Source of the DNA: Sipunculus nudus
Lineage: Eukaryota > Annelida > Sipuncula > Golfingiida > Sipunculidae
DNA: 64,000 nt
Direction: 5' to 3'
Assembly: GCA_026874595.1 (NCBI GenBank)
Contig: CM049307.1
Location: 54,352,370-54,416,369 of the forward strand
The notes beneath the pieces were generated by a model. That model searched no databases. It was not told the DNA's origin and saw only the letters and a list, made by a program, of their open reading frames with translations. Position 1 is the stretch's first letter, and every line of letters begins with the position of its first letter. Positions 12,280 to 24,739 of this stretch are shown in pieces. Made by a program: the position numbers and the translations under genes.

Positions 12280-13200
12280 TTTGCATAGATATTTCCTGAA
12301 CATACACGTGCGCAAGCTGGTTCCTAATAAAATTTGTGTATAGAAAAACAAACATTCAACTTGAAACATGAGGTAATGATGAAGTAATGTAGTAACATTC
12401 CTGTAATTCAGCACATGCATGTAGAATCAATGCACTCGGTAACTAGAAATCTGCATTCTGAGGAATGCAAGCCTCCGCAATTTGGGGTTCCTAATTGTCG
12501 GATGGCATTCACTTTATCGGCCCATATTGCCTGGTTCATTCGTGCTCAAGTGACTGTACAATTGTGAATATTTCTTCATGACGTTCCCAAATCCGGATTA
12601 TGGGCCGGATCCACATTATTATCTAATGACTTCTAAAACGTCCCATTTCCGAAAATCCCTGAAATTTCAAGAGATTCCGTTCATGATTGCGCGGGTTATG
12701 ATGCAGACAATCACACATAAAGACACACCCCACACGCAAAAACACACCCTTTAAAAACGTGGATGAAAGTAAACATTTCTGGCGGAGGCCAACAACCAGT
12801 GAACAGAGGGATGACCCCATCCTCATGCCAATACGACAGTAAGTGGAAATCACACAAACACAGTATGCTTTAACATGCGGGCTTGTCATACTTGTTAATC
12901 CAGGCGTTACTGATAAATAGACGAACTTATTTGTAGACCAGGAACGCACGCGATTCAGATTCACACAGTACGTAAATAGAACGCGTGACACGGCACTCTT
13001 ATATCATAATAATTAATATCAAAAAGAGGAAAAACATCCGTCACATACATAATATGCCTGAACAGTGACTGTATTGTTCCATGTTTTATACCCTTTGAAG
13101 AACGCCACGAGAACACGCGAGAGCGCTCTTTGCGATGACACAATTTTTCACATTACACGCTGTAACTGCCACCTGTCGCTTGAATCTGATGCTTACTGGT
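12280..13200. repeat. Dispersed repeat copy 1 (partner at 50.67-51.31 kb)
   Basis: Several blocks recur in the same order and orientation at 50.67-51.31 kb: ATATTTCCTGAACATACACG, GGGCTTGTCATACTTGTTAA, AGACCAGGAACGCACGCGAT, GAACGCCACGAGAACACGCG and TTTTCACATTACACGCTGTA. Identity is block-like with gaps, implying an old duplication or two insertions of one repeat family. No coding potential is retained in common. Confidence 0.7.
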
Positions 13201-13368
13201 TACATAAATTTGCTTTCACACTAGTTTGGTTAATTGGATTCATTTGAGCTTACCAGCATCTTTATGATCCCAGGGATAAATTATGACATTCGAAATCATT
13301 AATAACGTGGCTAATTTTGTACATACAGTTGTCCCGAGGAAACTAAGATTCATCATTCGGTTGATGAA

Positions 13369-13376
13369 TATATATG

Positions 13377-13413
<37 letters not shown>

Positions 13414-13549
13414 ATGTATGTGTGTGTGATGTATAGATTTCACATGTGTATACATATGTAAAATGTATAGCATTTGTAATATTTTTCATCTTTACTCCAT
13501 TCTATGTACAACACATATGGACTCTTTCAGTCTGAAATAAACATTATCA

Positions 13550-13612
<63 letters not shown>
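13369..13612. repeat. TA/GT microsatellites
   Basis: A (TA)n(TG)n tract at 13369-13428 and a (TA)n tract of about 60 bp at 13553-13612, separated by AT-rich DNA. Confidence 0.95.
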
Positions 13613-13616
<4 letters not shown>

Positions 13617-13619
13617 CTG

Positions 13620-15240
13620 TGAAATATGATTGTCAGACTTTACAGAAAAGTTTGTGAAGGATAAATAATATTAAATATAAATATAACAGGATCTTTACCA
13701 TTTTGTTATATTTCTTGGACCTTATGTGGATTACTCAAATATACAGTGGTTGACTTAAAATTTACGAGTATATATCTATATTTTTGCAATTCTAACTTTT
13801 TAAATTTTGCCATTCTGACTTTCGCGAAGCCTTAATTTTCGCCATGGCCTCACCGCACTGTAAACTTCACAGAACATATCCATTATTATACCTATCAATT
13901 AAAATTCACGGAAAAATTGGAAAAAGGATCAATAGGAGCATGGAACGAGTATACATCCTGTTCGTAATAGGTAGGTCATATATTTTTTAAAGTAAGGGAT
14001 AATATAAGAAAACAGTCCATAACATAAGATCTATATTCGCCTCTGATCTTCCAATTTCACAGGCATGGATAACGTTAATGACATTCAAACTAAGTGAGAC
14101 TACAGGATATAAATGGCTGTTCGTCAGTGTAGATGGACTGTTTTATTCCTGATGGATTTGTTTTTCACGATACTTTCCCTTTCGAGTGAATCACAATTTG
14201 GAAACTCTTGCAGGATATTGACTACAGTGATCTAATTTCAGGTTTCCAAGTAGACTGTACATGAACACCCCTTTGCATTAAGTAAGACGTTTTTAGTTCA
14301 AGCAATAAAGATTTGTGGCCTGTGTGAATCTCTTGGTGCTCAAAATCATGTTTTCGACCAATAACTCACAGAATATAAAGTCACCATGACTAATTTAATG
14401 TATTCAATGAGATTAAGCTATAATCTTCCTTGACCTAACGTTAGAAGTTTCTAATTCAAACGGTTATAGCTCATGGTCCAGGAAGTGAAAACCTGCCCCC
14501 CCCCCCCCCCCCCCTCCCCTCCATTACGCTCCCGAGGCAGCGGAAATCTTGCGCTTCTAAAGAAGCTACTGATTTTCCCACTGCCTGGTTTGACCGTTTA
14601 TGATACATTTAGACACTAGGTGGTGGGTTGTAGCCTGACTGCCAACCAAATGTTAGTTAAAAAACAACCGAAAGGCATCATGGCTCCGCCCATAGCTGCG
14701 CTTCAAGTGCGCTTTAAGTGCACTCAAGTGGGTACTCTTAGTAAAAAATAGTCGAATATTGATTGCTCCGATTCGATTATGACATTACGACTATGTTAGC
14801 GTATCCATGTATTGCCAGGAAAACGGAAACCAGCCAGCGAGGTGTGCACGGAACATATGTTGTTTCATTTCGTTTGAATAACAGCTCACCGGCCGGGCAT
14901 CCTATGTACACAAGGACCTGTGAAAACCACGTGAGGGCCATTCTCTCCGAGCTTGTAGCCTGTTCAAACGGTTGCCGGGACGATGAACTTTCACTCAAAA
15001 CGAAATGAACAACATTGGCTGCGTGTATTCCTCGCTTGGCTGGTAAACCGTTTTGTCTTCGAGCACAGGGTCTCGTCTGATTGGACCAAACTACAGTGCT
15101 CGATCCCCTCTGGTGTAGCGATTCAGTCTTTCTAAACATTTTAATGGAGCAAACATCCTGTAAATCCTCTTTATGCAAACCAAATACCCAATTTTAAAAC
15201 TTTATCTGGAGTGACTTGGCGCCAGTATATGGACAATAAT
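13620..15240. other. Intergenic, no gene supported
   Basis: It contains a C run of about 18 (14497-14514) and a short reiterated motif at 14700-14735 (CAAGTGCGCTT, AAGTGCACTCAAGTGGG). A 133-codon open frame on the minus strand (14777-15178) has no recognisable domain and looks like chance. Confidence 0.5.
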
Positions 15241-15289
15241 ACCTATTAACCCCCCCCCCACAACGATAGTGCAAAAGGGATATAGTAAC

Positions 15290-15975
15290 GCCTCCGTTCG
15301 TGTATCCGACTGTCCGTCTGTCCGCAAGCCCGCCCGCCTGTCCGTCTGTCTGCCCTTCCGTCCGGAATCGGCTTGTGGATCGATTTCAAGCCAAACGGTT
15401 TGACCAAAACCTTTCATCTCGCATATATGGCTCACCCACCCACGGATGAAGAACCCTATCGATTTTGAAGTCACGAGGTCAAAGTTCAGGGCCATAAGAC
15501 CCACTTCTTGAAAAAGGCTGTTGACAAGTTTTAAACCAAACCGTTAGACCAAAACCTTTCATCTTGCACCTGTGGCTGCCCCACTGACAGACGAAACAAC
15601 CCTATTGATTTTTGAGGTCACGGAGTCAAAGGTCAAGCCACAGCACCCACTTCTTGAAAAAAGCTAGTAGATCCATTTTAAGTCAAACCATTTTACCAAA
15701 ACCTTCCATCTTCACATATGGCCCACCAAGTCAGGGATAAAGAACCCTATTGATTTTTAGGTAACGAGGTCAAAGGTCAAGGCCACACGACCAAGTTTAT
15801 GAAAAAGGTTGTGGGCCCATTTTGAGCAAAACTGTCAAACCAAAACCTCCCATCTTGCACATAAGGTTCACCCGCCTAAAGATGAAGATTCCTATCAATT
15901 TTGAGGTCACGAGGTCGAAGGTCACAGCCACAGGAACCATTTCTTGAAAAAGATTGTGCACAATTCCGTAATATA
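15290..15975. repeat. Tandem ~145-bp repeat array with (GTCC)n head
   Basis: A GTCCGTCTGTCCG-rich stretch (15305-15365) leads into about four diverged units of roughly 145 bp. Each has the order: AACCTTTCATCTTGCACATA, GGCTCACCCACC, GATGAAGAACCCTATTGATT, TTGAGGTCACGAGGTCAAAG, CACTTCTTGAAAAAGG. The same ordered unit forms the array at 61.7-62.4 kb, so both belong to one repeat family, seen elsewhere in bivalve DNA as far as I recall. Open frames over it are artefacts. Confidence 0.8.
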
Positions 15976-16975
15976 TAGCTACAGAGCTATCAGTGAATTC
16001 AGTCAAGAGCGTTATATCTCATTTTCACCAAACGATACCATATATACCATATACTATACCATATTACCCTTTCAGTTCCGTAACAATCAATTAATTTAAC
16101 AGTGTAGTGGTATATTCTTATATCGCCTTAATTCGGACATGAGACTTGGAATATAGTTAGACGAAAGATTGTGGTATTAGAATGTATGTTAAATGCTTAT
16201 GCATAATTAATCAGTCATGGTTTCTTAAGGCCGGAGAATTACGACGTTAGCATACCACAATGACAGAATCCATGACTGGACACGCAGTGACAGAGAAGAA
16301 GCCGGGAAAACACTCTTGGGTTACAACGCCCATGCACATATATAAATAATTCAATATATGATTTGTCGTTTATTTCTTTCGTGGTTTTTCGTACTTTTTT
16401 TATTTGTAATGTGATTCTCTGAAGAATGGGATATTTTATTTGATTTTGCCAAGGTAATTCATTTTGGTATTTCAGAACTGATAAGTAATTACGACGTCAT
16501 CGAAAGACAGAGAGCCTTTGTTAAAGGGGACGACAAAACAGTCAGCAACAGAATCTGGAAGAAGGGTCTTTAGAAAAGATAGCTTTATCCTTTGCTGCGG
16601 ATTCCAATACGACAAGGTATCGTTTGCGCATGACTAGCGCTTGTTCAATAGTTTCGTCAGCATGGACCATAGTGACGTTGCCTATTTACGTATGACAGTG
16701 GTGAGCGCGGGTCAGACCCGTTTAAACTATCGTTGGTGTCAAACCTTTGCACGACGATACTGTATATATATTTTTTCTTTGGTTATAAGTTAATCTTTAA
16801 AAAGTCTATGAACCTACGTCCCGACCTGAGTTTACGCTTCCTATTTTTATAAAGTTTCTTGGCGTAATTCGGGGGTGACTAGTACTCGTCAGTGTTTTCT
16901 AGCGACCCCTCGTGGACACCTTCCTACCTACAGGCGATTTTCGTTACATCAACAATTCCTATTACTGTTGTTTTC
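15976..16975. other. Intergenic, nothing recognised
   Basis: AT-rich, no open frame with family resemblance and no strong repeat structure. A tract near 16030-16070 repeats ACCATATA. Confidence 0.55.
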
Positions 16976-16980
16976 CGCTA

Positions 16981-17565
16981 CAGTGGCGGATCCAGAAATT
17001 CGAGAACCGGGGGACGCTAATTTTTGTTAGTGACTGATGGTTATATTAAAGCTAGGTTCATAAAATGTTGTTATGTAAATTAAATAGATATACATGTATA
17101 TATTTTATATTTCTCCTATTTCAACAGGTTTTCCTTGAACTGAACTATAGGTACATAGCAGAGGGACAAACCCTCCTATATTGATTTCTTTAAAATATGC
17201 AATGTAAAGAGGAAATTTGAGACACCTGTCACATAAAATATAAGCTTCTGTTCCTTCACTACAGTTCTCTTAAATGATTTTGAGAATGCATTTACGGGGT
17301 TGCCTCGATGTCAATTCCAATTCAGCGCAGTGAATTAACGGAAAGACTCCTTCTCTCGTTATATAAATATTTGGATGCTGTCTTAATATGAAGTAAATCA
17401 CAAAGCTGTTCATAAATATCCTCAACTGATGAACTGGAAAGTAAGAAACATTGGATAATTAATGAAAATTAATTGCGAATAAATGGGAAAAGAAATAAAA
17501 GAAATATAAATGAGAGATGTTTCAGCTGAACGGCCCCCCCCCCCCCCCCCCCCGATCCGCCACTG
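16981..17565. mobile_element. 585-bp MITE, termini CAGTGGCGGATCC, 5-bp target duplication
   Basis: It begins CAGTGGCGGATCCAG and ends CGATCCGCCACTG, an inverted pair of about 13 bp. It is flanked by CGCTA at 16976-16980 and again at 17566-17570, a clean 5-bp target-site duplication. The interior is AT-rich and non-coding, and ends in a C run of about 21 just inside the right terminus. Two shorter relatives lie at 23460-23659 and 35754-35969, and a lone right end at about 39746-39760. No transposase. The superfamily cannot be fixed from the termini alone. Confidence 0.85.
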
Positions 17566-17570
17566 CGCTA

Positions 17571-20560
17571 TGCTATTATTCGGAAAGGTGAGGCTGTTCA
17601 TTTACACAAAACATATATGGACAGGGTGATGAAGCGGCTAGGAAGTTTCCCGGTTGGCCCAGATAGGCTTCTGTGTCTTTTACTTACTAGCTGTTTAATA
17701 CACAGACCCGAGGTTCCATTGGTCACGTGGACGGCAGAGCGACCAAGCTGTACTGCACTTGTTTGATCCGGAGAATTGCGAATTGTTTATAAACCATCTT
17801 AATATGGATTGCTCTTTACTATAATTTAAAATGATATGAAATATTTTGTTGTATAATGTAATATAAGTCTGAAAATGTAACATTTAAAAATTTTTAAGTG
17901 CTCCGGGCCTGATTGTCACTTTAATTTTATAATAAAATGGCATCACACGATTTAATTTTTATCGACTAACACTGACGTCCTGTAGAAGATACATTCGATA
18001 CCTAAAAATGACATAAACTTACAAGTCTCTAAGGAATGAAATATAATATTGTTTCTAAAAATGAGTGAAAGAAATACTGCAATAATGTCTCCTATAAATA
18101 TTATTTCAAAATTATTCCGCAAGGTGTCAGCAGGCAGCGTCCGATGTGTGTCGGAGTTTAATGTCGGTTTTTGTTTCACTCGGGGGGGAGACGCAGATAT
18201 GGAACCCAGATGGTAGTTTTAGCGGCGGCCACCAGGGGGCGGCACAGTCCGCATTAGCGCGCATTTTTTGGCCTCTGTGTTTCATGGCTGGCATTATCCC
18301 AGGAGTTGTGTTCATCCAAAAAAAAAGAGAGGTCAAATCCGGTCAGTTATTATCACAGAGTTTAACAAAGGCTGGCCCAGTCGGTAAAGCAAATATGATT
18401 CAGTGTCGCTAAAGGGAAACCACTGAAATGGTACTGTTTCCATCTGGCAGCAAATTATGTTTATGATTCCCAGACCATCATGCATTATTTAGAATTGAAG
18501 GGATCCTCTACTATGATATCAAGGGAGACCAGCTATTTCATGAACTATTGAAAACACCACAAAACTAAAACACTGACATTTTATTTGCCAAGTTACAGCA
18601 TATTTTTACCAGACAGTGTATGTATGAACTGGCTTACTTCTGGTACACCTGGTGGCGAACTTTTGATCTGTGAAAGGGGATACTGACATGGCCATTTAGT
18701 TGATGTATGTGGTAAGCCTTTATGCATGTACTGCTTTAAAACCAAAGAAAACCTAAATGAATGCAGCTCAGTATATGGTAATACTGGATGTTTGAATGTA
18801 AAGACCCTGTAGTTTAACTGGTATTTCAGTCTTACCTGCATTTCTAAAGTCCCAACTGTATTCCTTAAGTTCAGCTGTATACTATATACTAAAGTATTCT
18901 TACATGTCCTTCTGCTTCTCTATATAAACTGAGATCAGACTGAAGAATATGGACCTTAATTAATCGTTACATAGGGAGTCAAGTGGTACCCCCTCACAAG
19001 ATCTATAGCCTGACTTAAGTATTTTTTTTATTTCGCTGAATATCAAAGTATATAGAACCACAGTCGAATCCCTATTTCAGGGGGAAATGGGTAGAAACAA
19101 TGCATATTACGCCTCTTTAGTGATACATGCTATCTCCGTACGTGGACAAACCAGCTGATCGATGCAAGGGCTTTTAGGTCAATAATCAAGTTTAAGACAA
19201 TATCATTCATTAGATTTTGTGCCATTGTATCTTACCAAGTAAGCACTTTCATGAGATCTTAAGCCACGCTTACCTTTATCTGTCAATAAATAAATCTTGA
19301 CTGCTGGTGTATGAAACACGTGTATTTAATTACAAATGTCGGTTTGAATTGGGGTCGCGTTTTTAGTCCGTTGGTATTCTGTCAAAAATTGATTGATCAT
19401 TTATTTTCACTGTCATTTATTATCGGAGACAGGGTACATATTATATTTAATTGAAACTCCTGCAAACAATGTATTAATTATGGTAGAACCATGAATAATA
19501 TTCAGCCCGGGATAGCCAAGGGCAAGGTTTACAATGGTATCGCTGATCCAGCCAGGAGAATGTTCTCGGGGCTTATCACAGGTGGATAATTTCCGTAAAT
19601 CGTGAAACAAAATATTGTTGATCGGGTAGTTTAGTATATAAGGTAGTTTTCCTCAGAAAGACAACGGTGACTGCTTAAGAACGAGGGGAATTCTTGTGCA
19701 GGCAGGAGTGATATCAACCAGATCGGCGTTTTCCAAATTCTCGGCTTGCATGACTGGTGTAAGGCACTACTATATACTCCTTTATAGTGCACAGTTTCGG
19801 CCATTTCTCGATAAAAAACATCGACAAATAGGGATTCGAGCGACTGTGATAGAATTTAGGTAAAGATCCAAAAGCGATCAATAAAAGTGACCGAAACAGA
19901 ATTGTTAATCTCTTGGGATAACAGTGCATGGATTGTTTAATTTTTACAGGCTGTGGTCTGTTTGTTTTGTCTACCTGCCTGCCTTGTGTGATGCCTCTGA
20001 GGATACGGGCTTATGTAATCCGGGAACTGTCTGCAGGAGACTGATGCCACTCAAATATCATTTTGCATTTTTTATTTAATGTAAAAAAAAACCGTATTTT
20101 AAGCTCTTTGACTCTTCTCTTTGTCAAAAACCAAGCTTGTATGAATGTCAATCCTCAGAAATTCCTCATAAACTTGAGACATAATAAAAGAACCTGAAGT
20201 CCGATCCTGTTTTAGTATTTGACGGGAATATGACGTGACAAGACAACCCTCGGATTATATTCATATTTTAAAGAAACATTTATGTAATTTTATACACTTA
20301 GCGTACGTCTATCTTGAAATCGCGTAAAAGAAACCTTAGCAAAACAGCAAAAATGAAATATCGTGAAATTAACCTCTGTGTACATTAAACAATAACATTT
20401 CTTAAGCTACATAAGCAAATGAAGCAAATATAGCCAGGATTTCAACCCCTGTTTTTTGGTCTGTTGTTTGGGTCTTAGCGGAATTACCCGTAGAACTGCT
20501 TAATCGGCCATCTCTCAATAGCGACGACCTAAGAATAACCACCACTTGTTTACGGTCCCG
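17571..20560. other. Intergenic, no gene supported
   Basis: No open frame has recognisable content on either strand. A CTCF-like site is listed separately at 18229-18244. Exons of an unrecognised gene cannot be excluded. Confidence 0.5.
18229..18244 (+). promoter_or_regulatory. CTCF-consensus-like site
   Basis: CCACCAGGGGGCGGCA matches the conserved animal CTCF core (CCASYAGRKGGC) at every position of the core. It lies in a locally GC-rich patch (18180-18300) within AT-rich DNA. A single motif match is weak evidence. CTCF is known from bilaterians including molluscs, but binding here is only inferred. Confidence 0.35.
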
Positions 20561-20565
20561 TTTCG

Positions 20566-20591
20566 TTTTTTTTTTTTTTTTTTTTTTTTTT
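20566..20591. repeat. Poly-T tract of 26
   Basis: An uninterrupted T run. On the minus strand it is a poly-A that could be the tail of an unrecognised retroposed sequence. Confidence 0.9.
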
Positions 20592-20739
20592 CCGTTATAT
20601 ATGACCTCGCTAAGACGAGGCTTTAATTCCGAGATTTTACTATACACACACACATCAGTGTGAAAGGGGAATTATCGCGAAAATAAATCCATCGATCCTT
20701 CGAAGGGAAAGTTGAAAAGTAAAAGGTTGACATTATGGA

Positions 20740-23170
20740 TTTAAATATCGTGTCTGTTCAAAGATTGATATTTTAAATGATATCAGGTCTTTTCAATCGT
20801 CTGCCATTAACGAATATTTTGTTAATTACGATATAATTTTAACTGAGACTTGGGCAAATCATGCTGATCAGTATTTAAATGATGTCTGCGAATACAATGG
20901 GTATTCTAATGTACGCTCTCATATAAAATGTGGAGGAGTGCTTGTCTACTTAAGAAATGCATTATTAAGATATGTCAAAAAAGTTATAACTACTTACAGG
21001 GATATATGATTATTGTTATTATGGGTGGTCAAAAGCTAGGGTTTTATAAAGATATTGCAATGGTTGCTGTATACATTGCTCCAGAAACTTCTGTATTTTA
21101 TAATCATGTATAAGAAAAAAATAGTATAACATTCTTCAAAAAAGTTTAGGAGAACTTCTGCCAAGATATGATGATGTAAATTTTATTATTTTGGGGGATC
21201 TAAACGATAGAATGGGTAACTTGAAGGACTATCGAGAAGATGACAATTTATATTATATTGATGTTTATGCATACAACAGTGATTCTTTCAGTTTGTCTAG
21301 AGAATCAAGAGATAAGACTATAAATAAATGGGGATTTGCATTGCAGCAATTATGTACAAGTTTAAATGTACATACTTTGAATGGTAGAATTCATCCAGAT
21401 TACCATGGAAATCTTGAATTACATGTCAGCACAAGGCACATCTCTAATAGACTATATTATTGTAAGTTCTGATATCTTTCATAATTTTAAGATGTTTGAA
21501 TTTTTAAACGAAGATCTGTCAGACAATTTTCCTGTAATAACTAAATTTGAAATTGAAACTGCAGTAACTTTGGAAGAAAATGTTGATAAATATGAAAACT
21601 GGACCCAGTACAGGAAAAATAAAAGCTGGTGTATATGATGTCTTTAGTGACAATGAGGTAACTAATAAAATAGTTAATTTAGAAAAAACTTTAATGACTG
21701 ACATAGAAAGTGGAGCAGTACAATTAAGAAACTTAATTCTCTTCATAGCAGAAAAAAAACATTTGTCAAAATAGAGAAAGTGAATACTAAGAAGACTTCT
21801 CAACCAGAATGGTGCAATATGGCATGTACTAAGTTAAAAAGGAAAAAGTATGAAGCTTTAAACAAATTTAGATGTACAAATCAGAATATAGATTTCATTG
21901 CATATAAACAAATGAAAGCTTAATTCAAGGCAGAATGCAACAGATCTCAAAAAGAGACAGTAAACGGAAAATTGAACAAATAACTTCTTGTTCTACAACA
22001 AATGAAATTTTTAGAAAAATAAAAACTCACAAAAGAAAGTAAGTTAAAAATAATATAACAGATGAAGATTGGATGAAATTCTTCCACAAAATTTTAAAAG
22101 ATAATACAATTAATACAAATCTTAATCATGTGAATGAGATTAATAAATATGAATATTGTGAACCAGTGGATACAAACACGTTTAACATGGAAGTAAATTA
22201 TGATATAAATCAAACTGAAATATTTAGACAAAATATCTAAGTTACAAGATGGCAAAACATCTGGACATGATGGTATCTCTATGGAACTGTTAAAAGAAAA
22301 TAAAGTAATTCTATAACCACTTTTAGAAACATTATTTAATCAAATTTATTTCATGAGGGCAGTTTCCTACCAAATGGTCTAAAGCAATTTTATTCTCTTT
22401 ATATAAGAATGGAAGGATAAATGATCCAAACAATTACAGAGGCTCTTTTAAATACAATAGGCAAATTATTTACAAAAAAAATTAAATGAATTATTAAGAT
22501 TAAATAGATTATTACTGTGGGCTAAAAATCATAAGAGGTTTTTATAAGAACAAGCAGGTTATGGAAAAAATTATAGTACAGTTGATAATATGTTCACTCT
22601 AATGGCATTAACTGAATCCTATATATGCAGTAAGAAGGCAGATTTTATGTAATATTCATAGGCCTTTCCAAAGCTTTTGACAGTATACAACATCAGTTAT
22701 TATTACACGTTCTTTATAAAATAGGGATTAGAGGGAAAATAAACAATATATTGAAATCCATGTATTCAAAATTAAAATCTTGTATATTAACTGAAAAGGT
22801 TTAACTGATTACTTTTCATGCACTGTAGGGACAAGGCAAGGTTGTACGGTCAGTCCTTTATTGTTAATAATCATAAAACTAGTTTAGCTAGATGAAGAAG
22901 TTCATAATTTGCAAATTGTAATTGGAAGACATGATAAGATACACTGGACTGAGAGAAATTGTACCTATTGTTTAAAACATGGTAAAATTTAGTTGAAACT
23001 GAAAATCATTTCGTAATGAAGCGCCCATAATATAATAATTTGAGAAACCATTTTCTTTTAAAAGTAGGTAAATTTTCTTTTGTTTCACTAACGTCAAACC
23101 CTATTCTTATTAATAATCTAGCAGCTTTTGAATATTATGCTTTTAAAAGAAGAAATGATCAGGTATAAGT
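20740..23170 (+). pseudogene. Degraded LINE: AP-endonuclease plus reverse transcriptase
   Basis: Fragments in all three forward frames follow LINE order. The N-terminal endonuclease gives NYDIILTETWANH (about 20822-20860), GGVLVYLRNALL (about 20930-20965), VYIAPETSVFY (about 21070) and IILGDLNDRMG (about 21186-21218). The terminal box reads LSDNFPVI (about 21515), where active enzymes have SDH. RT motifs follow: KLQDGKTSGHDGIS (about 22238), NDPNNYRGS (about 22420), FIGLSKAFDSIQHQLLL (about 22660-22705) and GTRQGCTVSPLL (about 22830-22865). The YADD box is absent. The sequence jumps to a C-terminal knuckle (WTERNCTYCLKHGK, about 22944) and NLAAFEYYAFKRRND (about 23116-23160). Many stops and frameshifts: dead. 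Confidence 0.88.
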
Positions 23171-23459
23171 CAATATTAAAGTATTTAAAAAATATTCATT
23201 CATTCATTTTATAATTAGATTTTGTGACCTGATAATTGATATAACCAATTAATATAATAATGGTTATAATCGGTGCATATGTCTTTGTATTGTGAGTTCG
23301 CGATAATGGAACCCTCGGGAAACAATGAAAATATAAAAATCGCGAAATGTTAACCACGCGAATATGAAACCCACAGTATATAATAATTGTAAGTGTTATT
23401 GTCAAGCGAGGAAAAATAGGGCGGTGCGTACGCTGAAGTGTAAGGGCACCTTGAATATG

Positions 23460-23659
23460 CAGTGGCGGATCCAGTAGGGGGGGGGGGGGGTCCAGTCCTG
23501 AGGGTCCTATTTGATTCGTAACAACTCTTTTTAGGGTCTAAACCAAATTTTTCCGGCCTGGACCCCTCCCTTTCTAGTTTCAGAGGCCCCTCTTTAGGGT
23601 TTCTTATTAGTCTTCTTGGGTTTGACCTTCCCCTTTTCAAAATCCTCGATCCGCCTCTG
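23460..23659. mobile_element. 200-bp MITE, CAGTGGCGGATCCAG termini
   Basis: It starts CAGTGGCGGATCCAG and ends CTCGATCCGCCTCTG. The likely target duplication is imperfect (ATATG left, GTATG right). A G run of 13 sits just inside the left end. The body is similar to 35754-35969 (TTTTTAGGGTCTAAACCAAA, TTCCGGCCTGGACCCCTCCC, TTATTAGTCTTCTTGGGTTT). Non-coding. The G run makes one strand prone to quadruplex formation. Confidence 0.8.
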
Positions 23660-24557
23660 GTATGAATCGGGCTGCGCTGTGTTTATTATGTCCAATTATG
23701 GATATTTTGAATCGGGCCTGCGTGTGTTTATTCAGACCATTCACTGCACGTGAGCCGGCCGGGAAGCATATACTTAATGAGAATATATGTCGATTCTGTC
23801 ATGTAGTCTATCGATCTGAGTAAAACCGGGGATATCGCCGTAGTTGGTCCGCGTGCAGAGTAACAACCTCGTTAAATGCAACCGGTGTTCTTACGAATAC
23901 TTTAATAAAAGTGAACGTGTAAACGTACACACGTTGAATGTGGAGGCAAAGTATGTGTAATGAAAACAAACGCCGACAGAAGAACCTGAAAGTGTGTTGC
24001 TTGCGTGTGTGCACAACAGTACACTACCAATACTGGAATAGGAGGTCAACGTCAGAGGTAATATATGGGTGTTTATAATATATCATTTTATATCTTTCAT
24101 TTCTTATTGGAAAATACGATAGTTACCTTAAAAATTCGAGGCAACTATAGAATCACTCACACACTGTCTTGAGTATGTGCATATATACGGACGGACGATA
24201 TGATTAGAGCTCATGTAATGCAAATAAGTGGCCAAATCAAGACACAGGCAAATGAATATAAAAACATGTACTGTTCACAGAAGTGTCATGTCTCTTATGG
24301 GTGTGTGAGTTAATCTAGAGTCGTGTCAAAAGGCAACTAATGTATACTTTTATATGTGTTCATTAAGAAAGCTAGGTTTTTTTTTATATGTAAGTTGGAA
24401 TGCTTTAATGTTAAGGCCAGTACTGATCAACCAGTTATTTTCATTTTGAAATTATTTATTAATAAATGAAATATGCTCGTTTATTAACAAAATGTAAATC
24501 CAATAATAAAAGTGAAAGTAATAGTTGCAGTAACAATAACTGTAATTATAATAGTAA

Positions 24558-24558
24558 C

Positions 24559-24639
<81 letters not shown>

Positions 24640-24650
24640 GAATCTTTTAA

Positions 24651-24706
<56 letters not shown>
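24558..24706. repeat. (TAA)n-(TTA)n palindrome followed by (TA)n
   Basis: About 14 copies of TAA are followed at once by about 13 copies of TTA, giving a near-perfect inverted repeat centred at about 24600. After a short spacer comes a (TA)n run of about 54 bp. The strand symmetry explains long spurious open frames in several registers. Confidence 0.95.
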
Positions 24707-24709
<3 letters not shown>

Positions 24710-24739
24710 AAAAGGTACCTGTGAAAAAAAGAGCGATAA

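Noticed and set aside
14777-15178. 133-codon minus-strand open frame
   Set aside because: No recognisable domain, an overlapping open frame on the other strand, and no splice or promoter context.
19413-19610. 65-codon minus-strand frame (19413-19610)
   Set aside because: Short, AT-biased at its edges, with no recognised motif or splice signals; chance is the simplest reading.
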